Assembly (NCBI GenBank): GCA_020350845.1
Contig: CP070725.1
Location: 52,790 to 70,307 of the forward strand
Direction: 5' to 3'
Length of the DNA: 17,518 bases
Source: Candidatus Bipolaricaulota bacterium
Lineage (GTDB): Bacteria; Bipolaricaulota; Bipolaricaulia; UBA7950; UBA9294
The notes under the pieces: generated by a model
Database searches by the model: none
Told to the model about the DNA's origin: nothing
What the model saw: the letters and a program-made list of their open reading frames with translations, nothing else
Part shown: piece by piece, positions 1-6,975 of the stretch
Numbering within the stretch: the first letter of the stretch is position 1
Layout: each line of letters begins with the position of its first letter
Program-made: the position numbers and the translations under genes

Positions 1-312
1 CGACTCCTCGCTGAGGCCGATGCGATATTCGCCACGGGCCAGTCCGCTGAACTCCACGGTTCCCGCTGCATCAGTGTCCGCCGCCTGTCGCCCGCTCAGA
101 GACACGGCGACCCCCGCAATGGGGATCTCGTCGGGGCTGGGAGCGCCGTCGCCGTCGGAATCGACGAACACACGGACAGCGATCGAATGCGGCCCGGAAC
201 CCGACCGCGCGCAGCCCGCAGACAGGACGAGAAGGACCGCCACGGTCACCGCAGCAGGGGGCAAGCACCGGATCGATGGAGGCTTCCGGCGGCGGACGAC
301 CGGCGGTCGCAT
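1..312 (-). CDS. Lipoprotein with SdrD-B-like domain (partial, C-terminus beyond window)
   Basis: Reading from an ATG at 310-312 to the window edge gives 104 codons without a stop. The N-terminus has a basic stretch (R7-K10), a hydrophobic core (about residues 20-32) and the lipobox LSAGC with C34 as the probable lipidated residue, so this looks like an exported lipoprotein. Residues 44-104 resemble the SdrD-B/Cna-B-like beta-sandwich fold: IAVRVFVDSDGDG, then GV..SLSG, then a Gly-led turn. The same pattern ends the neighbouring 747-residue protein. The start lies 3 nt after that gene's stop and has an AGGAG ribosome site 6 nt upstream, so the two are one operon and probably translationally coupled. 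The function is unknown; a cell-surface or adhesive structural role is inferred from the domain type only. The remainder of the protein is not visible. Confidence 0.8.
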   Translation of the reverse strand, partial: MRPPVVRRRKPPSIRCLPPAAVTVAVLLVLSAGCARSGSGPHSIAVRVFVDSDGDGAPSPDEIPIAGVAVSLSGRQAADTDAAGTVEFSGLARGEYRIGLSEES

Positions 313-315
313 CGG

Positions 316-2559
316 CTACTCCTGCTCCTCTTCGGCCCCCAGGTCGACCTCGAGGAAGCCGCGGACCTCGGGCCGGAAGAGGAGCCCCGCCCACTCCCCA
401 CTTCCGATCTCCAGCACCTGGGCTCCCGTGTCCGCGAGGAAGAAGCCGCGGTCTCGGAGATAGGCGATTCCGTCCTCGGAGATCTCGAGCGTGTGCTCGC
501 CCGGCGTGACGTCGTCGAGGAGCGCGATGCCGTCCTCGCCGGTGACAACCTCGGTCTCACCGTCCAGAAGCAGGACGACACCTTCCAGGCCGACGTCCTC
601 CTCGTCGAACTCCCCGTTCCCGTTGAGATCGGCGAAGATGGAGACCGCGATCTGCGTCGGCCCGGGGAGGATCAATGCGAGAGCGGTCGCTCGATCCGAA
701 GTCCCGTTGACGATGCCCGCACTCAGGTCGCGCACCTCCACGGCAATGATCCCGCGATACGGCCGCTCGTAGACCGTCTCCAGCGTGGGATCGGCCGCCC
801 AGTCAGTATCCCACTCACCATCGCCGTCGGTGTCCCAGCGGTACTCCAGGGTGTCCTGGATGTCCGGATCCGAGCTGAACAGCGCGCTGAGCACGATCGG
901 TTCCTGCGTCGTGCCGCGATAGCTCGACCCGGCATCGGCGACGGGCGGCTCATTGACGTGCTCGACCCTGATCTCGACGGTCGCCCGATCGGTGTCGCCA
1001 TCGGTGTCCGAGAGCTCGTAGACAAACGAGTCCACACCGACGTATCGCGGATCCGGCGTGTAGTGGAACGAGCCGTCGACAGCGACGACCACGATGCCGT
1101 GGGACGCATCCACCGCGAGCGCCGTCGACGCTCCCCCGTCGGGAGCGCTGTCATTCTCGAGTATCCCGGGTGCGGGAACCGCGAGCGCTGTCGCCTCGAG
1201 GGTGGAGTAGCGTTCTGCCACCGCGTCCACGGGATCGTCGACGGACGTCACGGTGAGCGTCACAACGGCCTGATCGGTGTCTCCGTCGACGTCCGACAGC
1301 TCGTAGGTGAACCCGTCGGCCCCGAAGTAGTCGGCGACCGGAACGTAGGTGTAGGATCCGTCCGGGTTCAGGATCAGGGTTCCGTTTTCGACGTCATCCA
1401 CAACGGTGGCCGAGGGCCCCCCGTCCACGTAGCTGTCGTTGCCGAGGACCCCGGGCGCGACCACGACGAGTGTGCCGTCCTCGGCGACCGCCCCACTGTC
1501 CTCGATCGCGTCCACCGGATCGTCGACCGGTTCCACGGTGAGAGTGACGAGTCCCTCATCGGCTCCCCCACAAGGACTCACGATGGTGTACGTGAACGTG
1601 TCCCCTCCCCAGTAGTCGGGCGACGGGGTGTACTCGACGCGGTCCCCGACGATCGCGGCGTGGCCGTGATCGGGAACTCCGACGGCGTCGAGCGACAGCA
1701 GCGTGCCGACGTCGTTCGCAAGGACACCCACAAGCACCGAGCCGTCTTCGGCCACCGTCGCGGAATCGTCCCCCGCCGTCGGAGGGATCCCGGCGACATC
1801 GACGGTCACGGTCCCGGTATCGACAGAGGCGCCGTACTGGACCGAGTAGGTGAAGCTGTCCGTCCCGCAGAAGTCACCCGCCGGCGTGTAGATGGCCTCA
1901 TCGCCCGAGATCGAAGTCGTCCCGTGCGAGGGTGCGCCGACCGAGAGGAGGGACAAGGCAGGATCGCCGACGGTGACCTCGAACTGCCCTTGCACGTAGT
2001 TGACCCCGGCGACGAGTGACGAGGGACACGGATTCCCCGTCGTGTAGTCCTCGCTGCACGGACATCCCGGGGCGGGCACGCTCAGTGGGCAGGGGATACT
2101 CCCGAAGGAGAAGGCCGACGCATCCACGAGCAGGTCGTTGGAGAGAACGGCAATCGACGTGGGGATCCCCGCCGTCGCCGCAGCATCATCGTCCACCGCG
2201 GCGACGACGATGCCCCCGCCGAAGGTCACTTCATAGGTCCCGGTGACCTCCTGACAGGTCGGTGTCGGATCGCACACCGCATTCGTGTCCTGATCGTGGA
2301 TGATCCGCACCGTGTAGGTCCCCGCTCCGATCGTCAGGAGGTCGGATTCGGCGAGCAGATCCCAGGTCCGTCCGGACGTGTTCCCCGCGGGGGTGTACCC
2401 GAGATCCTCCTGTGTCCCGCCAGGGTAGACCATCACCACCTGAGCGACGTCGTCGGCGCCGCCGCCGGGGTCACGAACCGTGAGCTCAAGATCCGCCAGA
2501 ACCTGAAAAGATGCAAGGAGCAGCACGACTGCTGCCCCGAGAAGGACCGAACGAAGCAT
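316..2559 (-). CDS. Secreted multidomain protein: tandem-95/cadherin-like repeats, PKD domain, SdrD-B-like domain
   Basis: This encodes 747 residues. An N-terminal signal peptide (about 1-22, hydrophobic LLGAAVVLLLASF, cleavage after VLA) shows export. A first beta-rich region (23-115) is followed by four Ig/cadherin-type repeats at about 122-255, 259-345, 346-440 and 441-535. Each has an AEDG-like opening, an 'N-D' turn (SND, AND, GND, END), a YTP-type strand and a G.D.F.Y strand. Repeats 3 and 4 carry Ca-binding-like DGDTD motifs. Repeat 1 has a Cys-rich insert at 157-178. Residues 538-633 look like a PKD domain (PPVADAG, YRWDTDGDG). Residues 636-735 are SdrD-B-like. The acidic C-terminus (GAEEEQE) has no LPXTG, transmembrane helix or other sorting signal. 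AGGAGG lies 6 nt before the ATG. It is probably an extracellular or envelope-attached structural or adhesive protein; ligand and role are unknown. Confidence 0.85.
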   Translation of the reverse strand: MLRSVLLGAAVVLLLASFQVLADLELTVRDPGGGADDVAQVVMVYPGGTQEDLGYTPAGNTSGRTWDLLAESDLLTIGAGTYTVRIIHDQDTNAVCDPTPTCQEVTGTYEVTFGGGIVVAAVDDDAAATAGIPTSIAVLSNDLLVDASAFSFGSIPCPLSVPAPGCPCSEDYTTGNPCPSSLVAGVNYVQGQFEVTVGDPALSLLSVGAPSHGTTSISGDEAIYTPAGDFCGTDSFTYSVQYGASVDTGTVTVDVAGIPPTAGDDSATVAEDGSVLVGVLANDVGTLLSLDAVGVPDHGHAAIVGDRVEYTPSPDYWGGDTFTYTIVSPCGGADEGLVTLTVEPVDDPVDAIEDSGAVAEDGTLVVVAPGVLGNDSYVDGGPSATVVDDVENGTLILNPDGSYTYVPVADYFGADGFTYELSDVDGDTDQAVVTLTVTSVDDPVDAVAERYSTLEATALAVPAPGILENDSAPDGGASTALAVDASHGIVVVAVDGSFHYTPDPRYVGVDSFVYELSDTDGDTDRATVEIRVEHVNEPPVADAGSSYRGTTQEPIVLSALFSSDPDIQDTLEYRWDTDGDGEWDTDWAADPTLETVYERPYRGIIAVEVRDLSAGIVNGTSDRATALALILPGPTQIAVSIFADLNGNGEFDEEDVGLEGVVLLLDGETEVVTGEDGIALLDDVTPGEHTLEISEDGIAYLRDRGFFLADTGAQVLEIGSGEWAGLLFRPEVRGFLEVDLGAEEEQE

Positions 2560-2607
2560 GAACTACCTCCTCGACCCTAGCAGCCCATCCACACGCCTCG
2601 AGACTAC

Positions 2608-2639
2608 ATCTTACCCTATGTCCGATGTGGGTGACGTAA
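2608..2639 (-). promoter_or_regulatory. Candidate promoter of the secreted-protein/lipoprotein operon
   Basis: On the minus strand TAAGAT (2608-2613) is a plausible -10 box. The hexamer 17 nt upstream is CGTCAC (2631-2636), a poor -35 that is part of the inverted repeat at 2631-2654; TTACGT at 2634-2639 is an alternative with a 20-nt spacer. A weak -35 overlapped by a dyad suggests activator-dependent or repressed transcription. The placement is inferred from consensus matching only. Confidence 0.4.
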
Positions 2640-2654
2640 CGCGGATTACGTCAC
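2631..2654. promoter_or_regulatory. Perfect 9-bp inverted repeat, candidate operator
   Basis: GTGACGTAA, six spacer bases (CGCGGA) and TTACGTCAC form a perfect dyad. It sits about 70 bp upstream of the start of the secreted-protein gene and overlaps its likely -35 region. The stem is only 4/9 GC and has no T-run after it on the minus strand, so it reads as a protein-binding site rather than a terminator. The binding factor is unknown. Confidence 0.55.
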
Positions 2655-2660
2655 GTCGCG

Positions 2661-2693
2661 AAGAGAAGGCGTCCCGGCCGAACGGGCGTTGCC
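2661..2693 (-). terminator. Probable intrinsic terminator after the Nudix gene
   Basis: On the minus strand, 20 nt after the Nudix stop codon, a GC-rich hairpin (2668-2693; core CCCG-TTCGGC-CGGG with outer GGC/GCC pairs and small internal mismatches) is followed by the pyrimidine tract TTCTCTT (2661-2667). It would end the rpoB-Nudix transcript before the surface-protein promoter. The stem is imperfect and the T tract is interrupted, so the call is moderate. Confidence 0.5.
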
Positions 2694-2712
2694 TTGTCCT
2701 CGGAGGCAGTGA

Positions 2713-3171
2713 TCAGCGGGCCTGGGAGCGGATCACGGACTCGATCTCCTCGAGCAGTGCCTTCGGCTCGAGGAAGCTCAGCAGATCGAGGGCCTCCCGG
2801 AGCGAGACCCAGCATGCGTCGACGTGCTCCCGCGAAAGGACGGCGTCGCTCGCCTCCGCCCTCGCCACGAAGTAGCGAACCGTCTTCGCCACCGGCATGC
2901 CGTCCCGGAAGAAGCCGTACCGGGTGTCACGATGCAGGGAAGGAACGGGGTGCAGGTCGTCGATCCCGGTCTCCTCTCGGGTCTCACGCAGCGCCGCCTG
3001 AAGCTCCGTCTCGCCGGGCTCGATGCGCCCCTTGGGGAAGCCCCAATGCCCCCCGTTACGATGGCGGAGGAGAAGGTACTCGAGGGCGCCCGACGGCCCC
3101 GTCCGGAAGAGAACGAAGCCCGCGGAGCGCTCGGTGGGCTCCGCGGGCGATTCGCAGCTAGGTGATGTCAA
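2713..3171 (-). CDS. Nudix hydrolase, diadenosine-tetraphosphatase-like
   Basis: This encodes a 152-residue Nudix protein if the TTG at 3171 is used. The Nudix box is complete at about residues 48-70: G-x5-E-x7-REtrEEtGI, supplying the metal-binding glutamates. The region before it (AGFVLFR, EYLLLRHRNGGHWGFPKG) is the pattern of asymmetric bis(5'-nucleosyl)-tetraphosphatases (NUDT2-like), so hydrolysis of Ap4A or a similar dinucleotide is the best guess; the substrate is not proven. No ATG or GTG precedes the conserved domain. The only possible starts are TTG codons at 3171 and 3192, both inside the last codons of rpoB, so translation is probably coupled to rpoB. An AAGGA lies 11 nt before the 3171 TTG. 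The gene occupies the position where rpoC normally stands. Confidence 0.85.
   Translation of the reverse strand: MTSPSCESPAEPTERSAGFVLFRTGPSGALEYLLLRHRNGGHWGFPKGRIEPGETELQAALRETREETGIDDLHPVPSLHRDTRYGFFRDGMPVAKTVRYFVARAEASDAVLSREHVDACWVSLREALDLLSFLEPKALLEEIESVIRSQAR
3119..3147 (-). promoter_or_regulatory. Strong hairpin just after the rpoB stop, possible attenuator
   Basis: On the minus strand CCCGCGGAGC (3138-3147) pairs perfectly with GCTCCGCGGG (3119-3128) around a 9-nt loop. The stem begins 10 nt after the rpoB stop codon and is followed by the pyrimidine-rich CTTCGTTCTCTT. It lies within Nudix codons 9-18. It could terminate or attenuate part of the rpoB transcript, or stabilise its 3' end. 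Because it is also coding sequence, it may be incidental. Confidence 0.4.
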
Positions 3172-6100
3172 TCTCGTGGTCGTCCTTGTCAAAGAGCCGC
3201 GGCTGGAGCCCGAGACTGCGCAGCTCGCGCACGAGGACCCGGAACGACTCGGGAAGGCCCGGCTTGGGGAACTCCTCCCCTTTCAGGATCGCCTTGTAGA
3301 GCTGGATGCGGCCACGGGTATCGTCTGACTTCACGGTCAGCATCTCCTGGAGGAGCGTCGACGCGCCGTATGCCTCGAGCGCCCATACCTCCATCTCTCC
3401 GAGACGCTGCCCGCCGAACTGCGCCTTGCCGCCGAGCGGCTGCTGCGTGATCAGTGCGTACGGGCCGGTCGACCGCGCGTGGATCTTCTCGTCGGCGATA
3501 TGCTCCAGCTTGAGGATGCACATGTAGCCGACGGTGATCGGTCGGGAGAACGGCTTGCCCGTCCGTCCGTCCCGCAGGATGACTTTCCCGTCCTTGCTGT
3601 CGCCTTCGTCGAGGCCGACCTTCTCGCGCTCCTCGTGAAGCGCCTCGAGGATCTCCTCCTCCTGAGCACCGTCGAAGATCGGCGACGCGACGTACTCTCC
3701 ACGCAGGTGCGCCAGCCAGCCGAGGTTCGCCTCGAAGATCTGGCCGAGGTTCATGCGCGACGGCACGCCCATCGGATTCAGGAGGATGTCGACCGGCGTT
3801 CCGTCGGGGAGATAGGGCATGTCCTCCTCGGGAAGTACCTTGGCGATGACCCCCTTGTTCCCGTGGCGCCCGGCGAGCTTGTCTCCGACCGAGATCTTCT
3901 TGCGTTGCGCGACGAAGACCTTCACCAGTTCGTTGACGCCGGCGTCGAGCTCGTCCCCCTCGTCGCGGAGGAAGCGCTTCACCTTGATCACCTTCGCCGT
4001 ACCCGAGACCGGGCGCATGCGCAGCGAGGTGTTCTTCACGTTGCGCGCGCGCTCCCCGAAGATCGAACGGAAGATCTTCTCCTCGGGCGTCGGCTCCGAC
4101 TCTCCGCGAGGGGTGATCTTGCCGACGAGGATGTCCCCCGTGCGAACCACGGTGCCGACGCGGATGACCCCGTTCTCGTCGAGGTTCTTGAGGTCCTCCT
4201 TGGAGATGTTCGGGATATCGGCGGTGATCTCCTCGGGGCCGAGCTTCGTCTCCTCGGCCTTGACCTCGAACTCCTCGATGTGGATCGAGTCGAGGGCGTC
4301 CTCGCGCACGAGGCGCTCGCTGATGACGATCGCGTCCTCGTAGTTGAAGCCCTCGAACGGCATGATCGCCACCAGCAGATTGCGTCCGAGCGCGACCTCG
4401 CCGAGATCACTCGCCGGGCCGTCGGCGAGCAGGTCTCCGGCCTTGACTTCGTCACCCTCGTTCACCACCGGACGCTGGTGGAGGATCGTGTCCTGGTTCG
4501 ACCGCTCGAAGTTCACGAGGGGATAGGCGAGCTTCTTCCGACCGCTCTTGACCACGACGCGACTCGCATCGACCTCGGTCACCACTCCGTCCGACTCCGC
4601 GATGAGGAGCATTCCCGAGTCCATCGCCGCCTGCCGCTCCATACCCGTCCCCACAAGCGGGGCATCGGGACGAAGCAGCGGGACCGACTGGCGCTGCATG
4701 TTCGCCCCCATCAGGGCGCGGTTGGAGTCATCGTGCTCGAGGAACGGGATCAGCGTCGAAGACACGCCGACGAGCGCCTTCGGAGAGACGCCGATGAAGT
4801 CCACCACGTCGGGGGGCTCGAGGCCGATCTCCTCGCGTCCGGTCCGCACCTCGACGAGCTCACCGAGGATCTTCCCCTTGCCGTCCACGGGCGTCGTCGC
4901 CGGGGTGATGCGGTACTTCTCCTCCTCGTCGGCCATCAGCCACACGATCTCCTTGGTGACCTTGCCTTTGACGACGCGCCGATACGGCGCCACGAGGAAG
5001 CCGTAGTCGTTGATGCTCGCGTAGGTCGCGAGGGAAGTGATCAGACCGATGTTCTGGCCCTCCGGGGTCTCGATCGGGCAGATGCGGGCGTAGTGCGAGC
5101 TGTGCACGTCGCGCACCTCAATCTTCGCGCGGCGCTTCGTGAGCCCGCCGCCGAGTGCGCTCAGGCGACGCTTGTGCGTGAGCTCGGTGAGCGGATTCGT
5201 CTGCTCGAGGAACTGCGAGAACCGGCCGGTGTAGAACACCTGGTTGATCGCACCCTGCACCGTACGCGTCGAGATCAGCCTACGAATCGTGTCCTTCTCG
5301 TCGAGGGCGTACTTCGAGAGCTTGTCGCGGGCGATGCGTGCCATGCGCACCAGCCCCGTTCGCAGGGCGTTCTCCGCCAGCTCTCCGGGGAGGCGCACGC
5401 GCTTGTTCGCGAGATGATCCTTCTCATCGAGAAGCACCGGATCGCCGGGCACCTCGAGGAGAAGACGAATCGTGCGCACGATGTCGGCGAGGTAGAGCAC
5501 CGGCTGTTTGAGCCCCATCTCCAGCTTCCGGTTGACCTTGAAACGGCCGACCTCCGATAGGTGATAGCTCTGCGGGTGGAAGTAGAGATTCTCCACGTAC
5601 TCCGCCATCTGCGCCGGCGACGATCGGTCCGACGGGCGGAGACGATGGTAGACGGCGCGGAGCGCGTCTTCCTGCGTCTCCACGGGGTCGTCTTCGAGGC
5701 ACTTCTGGATGTACGGATTGACGAGGCGCACCGCCTTCAGCTTCGCCTTCTGAAGCACGGCAAGGTGGTCCCTCTGCAGAGGCTCGCCGGCACCGAGCAG
5801 GAGATCCTCACCCTTCGTGACGTCGACCGCGGAGAGGTGGCCCACGTACGGGTCGAGCGTTTCGATCGACACGGGAGAGACCTCGAAGCTGTAGTACGAG
5901 AGGATCTTGGATTCGTCGAAGCCGAGTGCCTTCAGCAGGACTGTCGCCGGAACCCGTGCCTTGCGGTCGAGATTCGCACGCAACGTCCCGCGCTTCGTGT
6001 CGAGGACGATCTCCAGCCACGCTCCGAGTTCGGGGAGGATGTGCCCCTTGTACTGCCCCGGATCCTCCTCGGTGAAGTACACCCCGGGGGACCGCGTCAG

Positions 6101-6487
6101 TTCGTTGACGAGCGCGTTCTCGGAGCCGTTGATGATGAACGTCCCGCGTCCGGTCATCATCGGGAAGTCGCCGACGTAGAGCTCGGTCTCCTGCAAGACG
6201 TCACCGTCCTGGAGGAGCCGCGTCGTGACCCTCAGCGGACGGGAGTACGTGAGGTCCTTGTCCTTGCACTCGGTCTCGCTGTTGCGCGCCTCGCCGAGGT
6301 ACGGCTTGGAGAACTCCAGCGAGAGACCGTCCTTGCCGTGCCCATGAATCGGAGAGACGTCGGCGAAGGCACGCTTGATCCCCTCGTCCACGAACCTGGC
6401 GAACGACTTCCTGACATCGTTGAGCAGATAGGGTGGAGGAAGAACCTCCTGGATGCGTCCGTACGAACGTCGTTCTCGCTGCCTCAT
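3158..6487 (-). CDS. rpoB: DNA-directed RNA polymerase subunit beta
   Basis: This encodes 1109 residues, complete at both ends and shorter than the E. coli beta subunit (1342) because it lacks large lineage-specific insertions. Hallmarks are intact: the N-terminal protrusion (VGDFPMMTGRGTFIINGSE), CPIETPEG at about 470-477, DDSNRALMGANMQRQ at 586-600, the catalytic-lysine segment GDKLAGRHGNKG, and the C-terminal clamp segment FGGQRLGEMEVWALEAYGA. The protein forms half of the polymerase active centre and pairs with beta'. The rifampicin cluster (about 420-448) and fork loop 2 (about 442-458) deviate: GRFSQFLEQTNPL is two residues shorter than the usual GSSQLSQFMDQTNPL, and SALGGGLTKRRAKIEV replaces SALGPGGLTRERAGFEV. 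It follows rplL by 99 nt. rpoC, which almost always comes next, is absent. A G-rich stretch (GGGGGG) precedes the ATG as ribosome site. Confidence 0.98.
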   Translation of the reverse strand: MRQRERRSYGRIQEVLPPPYLLNDVRKSFARFVDEGIKRAFADVSPIHGHGKDGLSLEFSKPYLGEARNSETECKDKDLTYSRPLRVTTRLLQDGDVLQETELYVGDFPMMTGRGTFIINGSENALVNELTRSPGVYFTEEDPGQYKGHILPELGAWLEIVLDTKRGTLRANLDRKARVPATVLLKALGFDESKILSYYSFEVSPVSIETLDPYVGHLSAVDVTKGEDLLLGAGEPLQRDHLAVLQKAKLKAVRLVNPYIQKCLEDDPVETQEDALRAVYHRLRPSDRSSPAQMAEYVENLYFHPQSYHLSEVGRFKVNRKLEMGLKQPVLYLADIVRTIRLLLEVPGDPVLLDEKDHLANKRVRLPGELAENALRTGLVRMARIARDKLSKYALDEKDTIRRLISTRTVQGAINQVFYTGRFSQFLEQTNPLTELTHKRRLSALGGGLTKRRAKIEVRDVHSSHYARICPIETPEGQNIGLITSLATYASINDYGFLVAPYRRVVKGKVTKEIVWLMADEEEKYRITPATTPVDGKGKILGELVEVRTGREEIGLEPPDVVDFIGVSPKALVGVSSTLIPFLEHDDSNRALMGANMQRQSVPLLRPDAPLVGTGMERQAAMDSGMLLIAESDGVVTEVDASRVVVKSGRKKLAYPLVNFERSNQDTILHQRPVVNEGDEVKAGDLLADGPASDLGEVALGRNLLVAIMPFEGFNYEDAIVISERLVREDALDSIHIEEFEVKAEETKLGPEEITADIPNISKEDLKNLDENGVIRVGTVVRTGDILVGKITPRGESEPTPEEKIFRSIFGERARNVKNTSLRMRPVSGTAKVIKVKRFLRDEGDELDAGVNELVKVFVAQRKKISVGDKLAGRHGNKGVIAKVLPEEDMPYLPDGTPVDILLNPMGVPSRMNLGQIFEANLGWLAHLRGEYVASPIFDGAQEEEILEALHEEREKVGLDEGDSKDGKVILRDGRTGKPFSRPITVGYMCILKLEHIADEKIHARSTGPYALITQQPLGGKAQFGGQRLGEMEVWALEAYGASTLLQEMLTVKSDDTRGRIQLYKAILKGEEFPKPGLPESFRVLVRELRSLGLQPRLFDKDDHEIDIT

Positions 6488-6512
6488 GTTCCCCCCGTGG
6501 GTAAGAAAGGGC

Positions 6513-6543
6513 CTGCCTCAGCGCAACACGAACCCAGAGGCAG
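6513..6543 (-). promoter_or_regulatory. Hairpin in the rplL-rpoB intergenic region, possible attenuator
   Basis: On the minus strand CTGCCTC (6537-6543) pairs with GAGGCAG (6513-6519) across a 17-nt loop. It is followed by GCCCTTTCTT (about 6502-6511), then the rpoB ribosome site. The position matches the rplL-rpoB attenuator known in enterics. The large loop makes the structure uncertain. Confidence 0.35.
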
Positions 6544-6561
6544 TCATCCCAGCTTCGCGCA

Positions 6562-6586
6562 CCGGTGTCGTGGCCACGTCCACCGG
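6562..6586 (-). promoter_or_regulatory. Nested palindrome directly after rplL stop
   Basis: CCGGTG (6562-6567) and CACCGG (6581-6586) flank the perfect palindrome CGTGGCCACG (6569-6578), forming a nested hairpin that starts at the base after the rplL stop codon. There is no T-run after it. It could be an RNA-processing site or a partial attenuator that lowers rpoB expression relative to ribosomal proteins; this is inference from position. Confidence 0.4.
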
Positions 6587-6973
6587 CTACGTCTTGAATT
6601 CGACTTCGGCCCCTGCTCCTTCGAGGGTCTCCTTCAGGCTGTTCGCCTCGTCGACGGTGATTCCTTCCTTGATCGTCGCCGGGAGGCTGTCCACGAGTTC
6701 CTTGCACTCCTTCAGGCCCTTCCCGGTGATCTCCTTGATCTCCTTGATGACCTGGATCTTCTTCTGGCCGACATTGGTCATCACGACGGTCACGGTGTCC
6801 GCGCCGCCGCCACCGCCGCCCTCGTCGCCACCGGCCGCGGGCGCTGCGGCCACGGCCACCGGCGCCGCAACGGCTGCCGACACGTTGAAGCGCTCCTCGA
6901 TCATCTCCACGAGATCGGCCAGGTCCTTGACCGACATGCTCTCGATTTCCTGAAGGATCTCTTCCTTACCCAT
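6587..6973 (-). CDS. rplL: 50S ribosomal protein L7/L12
   Basis: This encodes 128 residues. The N-terminal dimerisation helices (about 1-32: EEILQEIESMSVKDLADLVEMIEERF) bind L10. A flexible hinge follows (33-58), and then the C-terminal factor-binding domain (60-128) with KKIQVIKEIKEITGKGLKECKELVD, the surface that recruits EF-Tu, EF-G and IF2 to the ribosomal stalk. The hinge is unusual in ending with GGDEGGGGGG after the Ala-rich part. It starts 2 nt after the rplJ stop and precedes rpoB, the conserved order. Confidence 0.98.
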   Translation of the reverse strand: MGKEEILQEIESMSVKDLADLVEMIEERFNVSAAVAAPVAVAAAPAAGGDEGGGGGGADTVTVVMTNVGQKKIQVIKEIKEITGKGLKECKELVDSLPATIKEGITVDEANSLKETLEGAGAEVEFKT

Positions 6974-6975
6974 TC

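Noticed and set aside
187..2019. Long plus-strand open frame of 610 codons opposite the secreted protein
   Set aside because: High-GC antisense artefact: the minus-strand frame has a signal peptide, recognisable repeats and a ribosome site, the plus frame has none.
2631..2654. Reading the perfect dyad as an intrinsic terminator
   Set aside because: The stem is AT-rich by local standards and lacks a following T-run on either strand; a better terminator candidate lies at 2661-2693.
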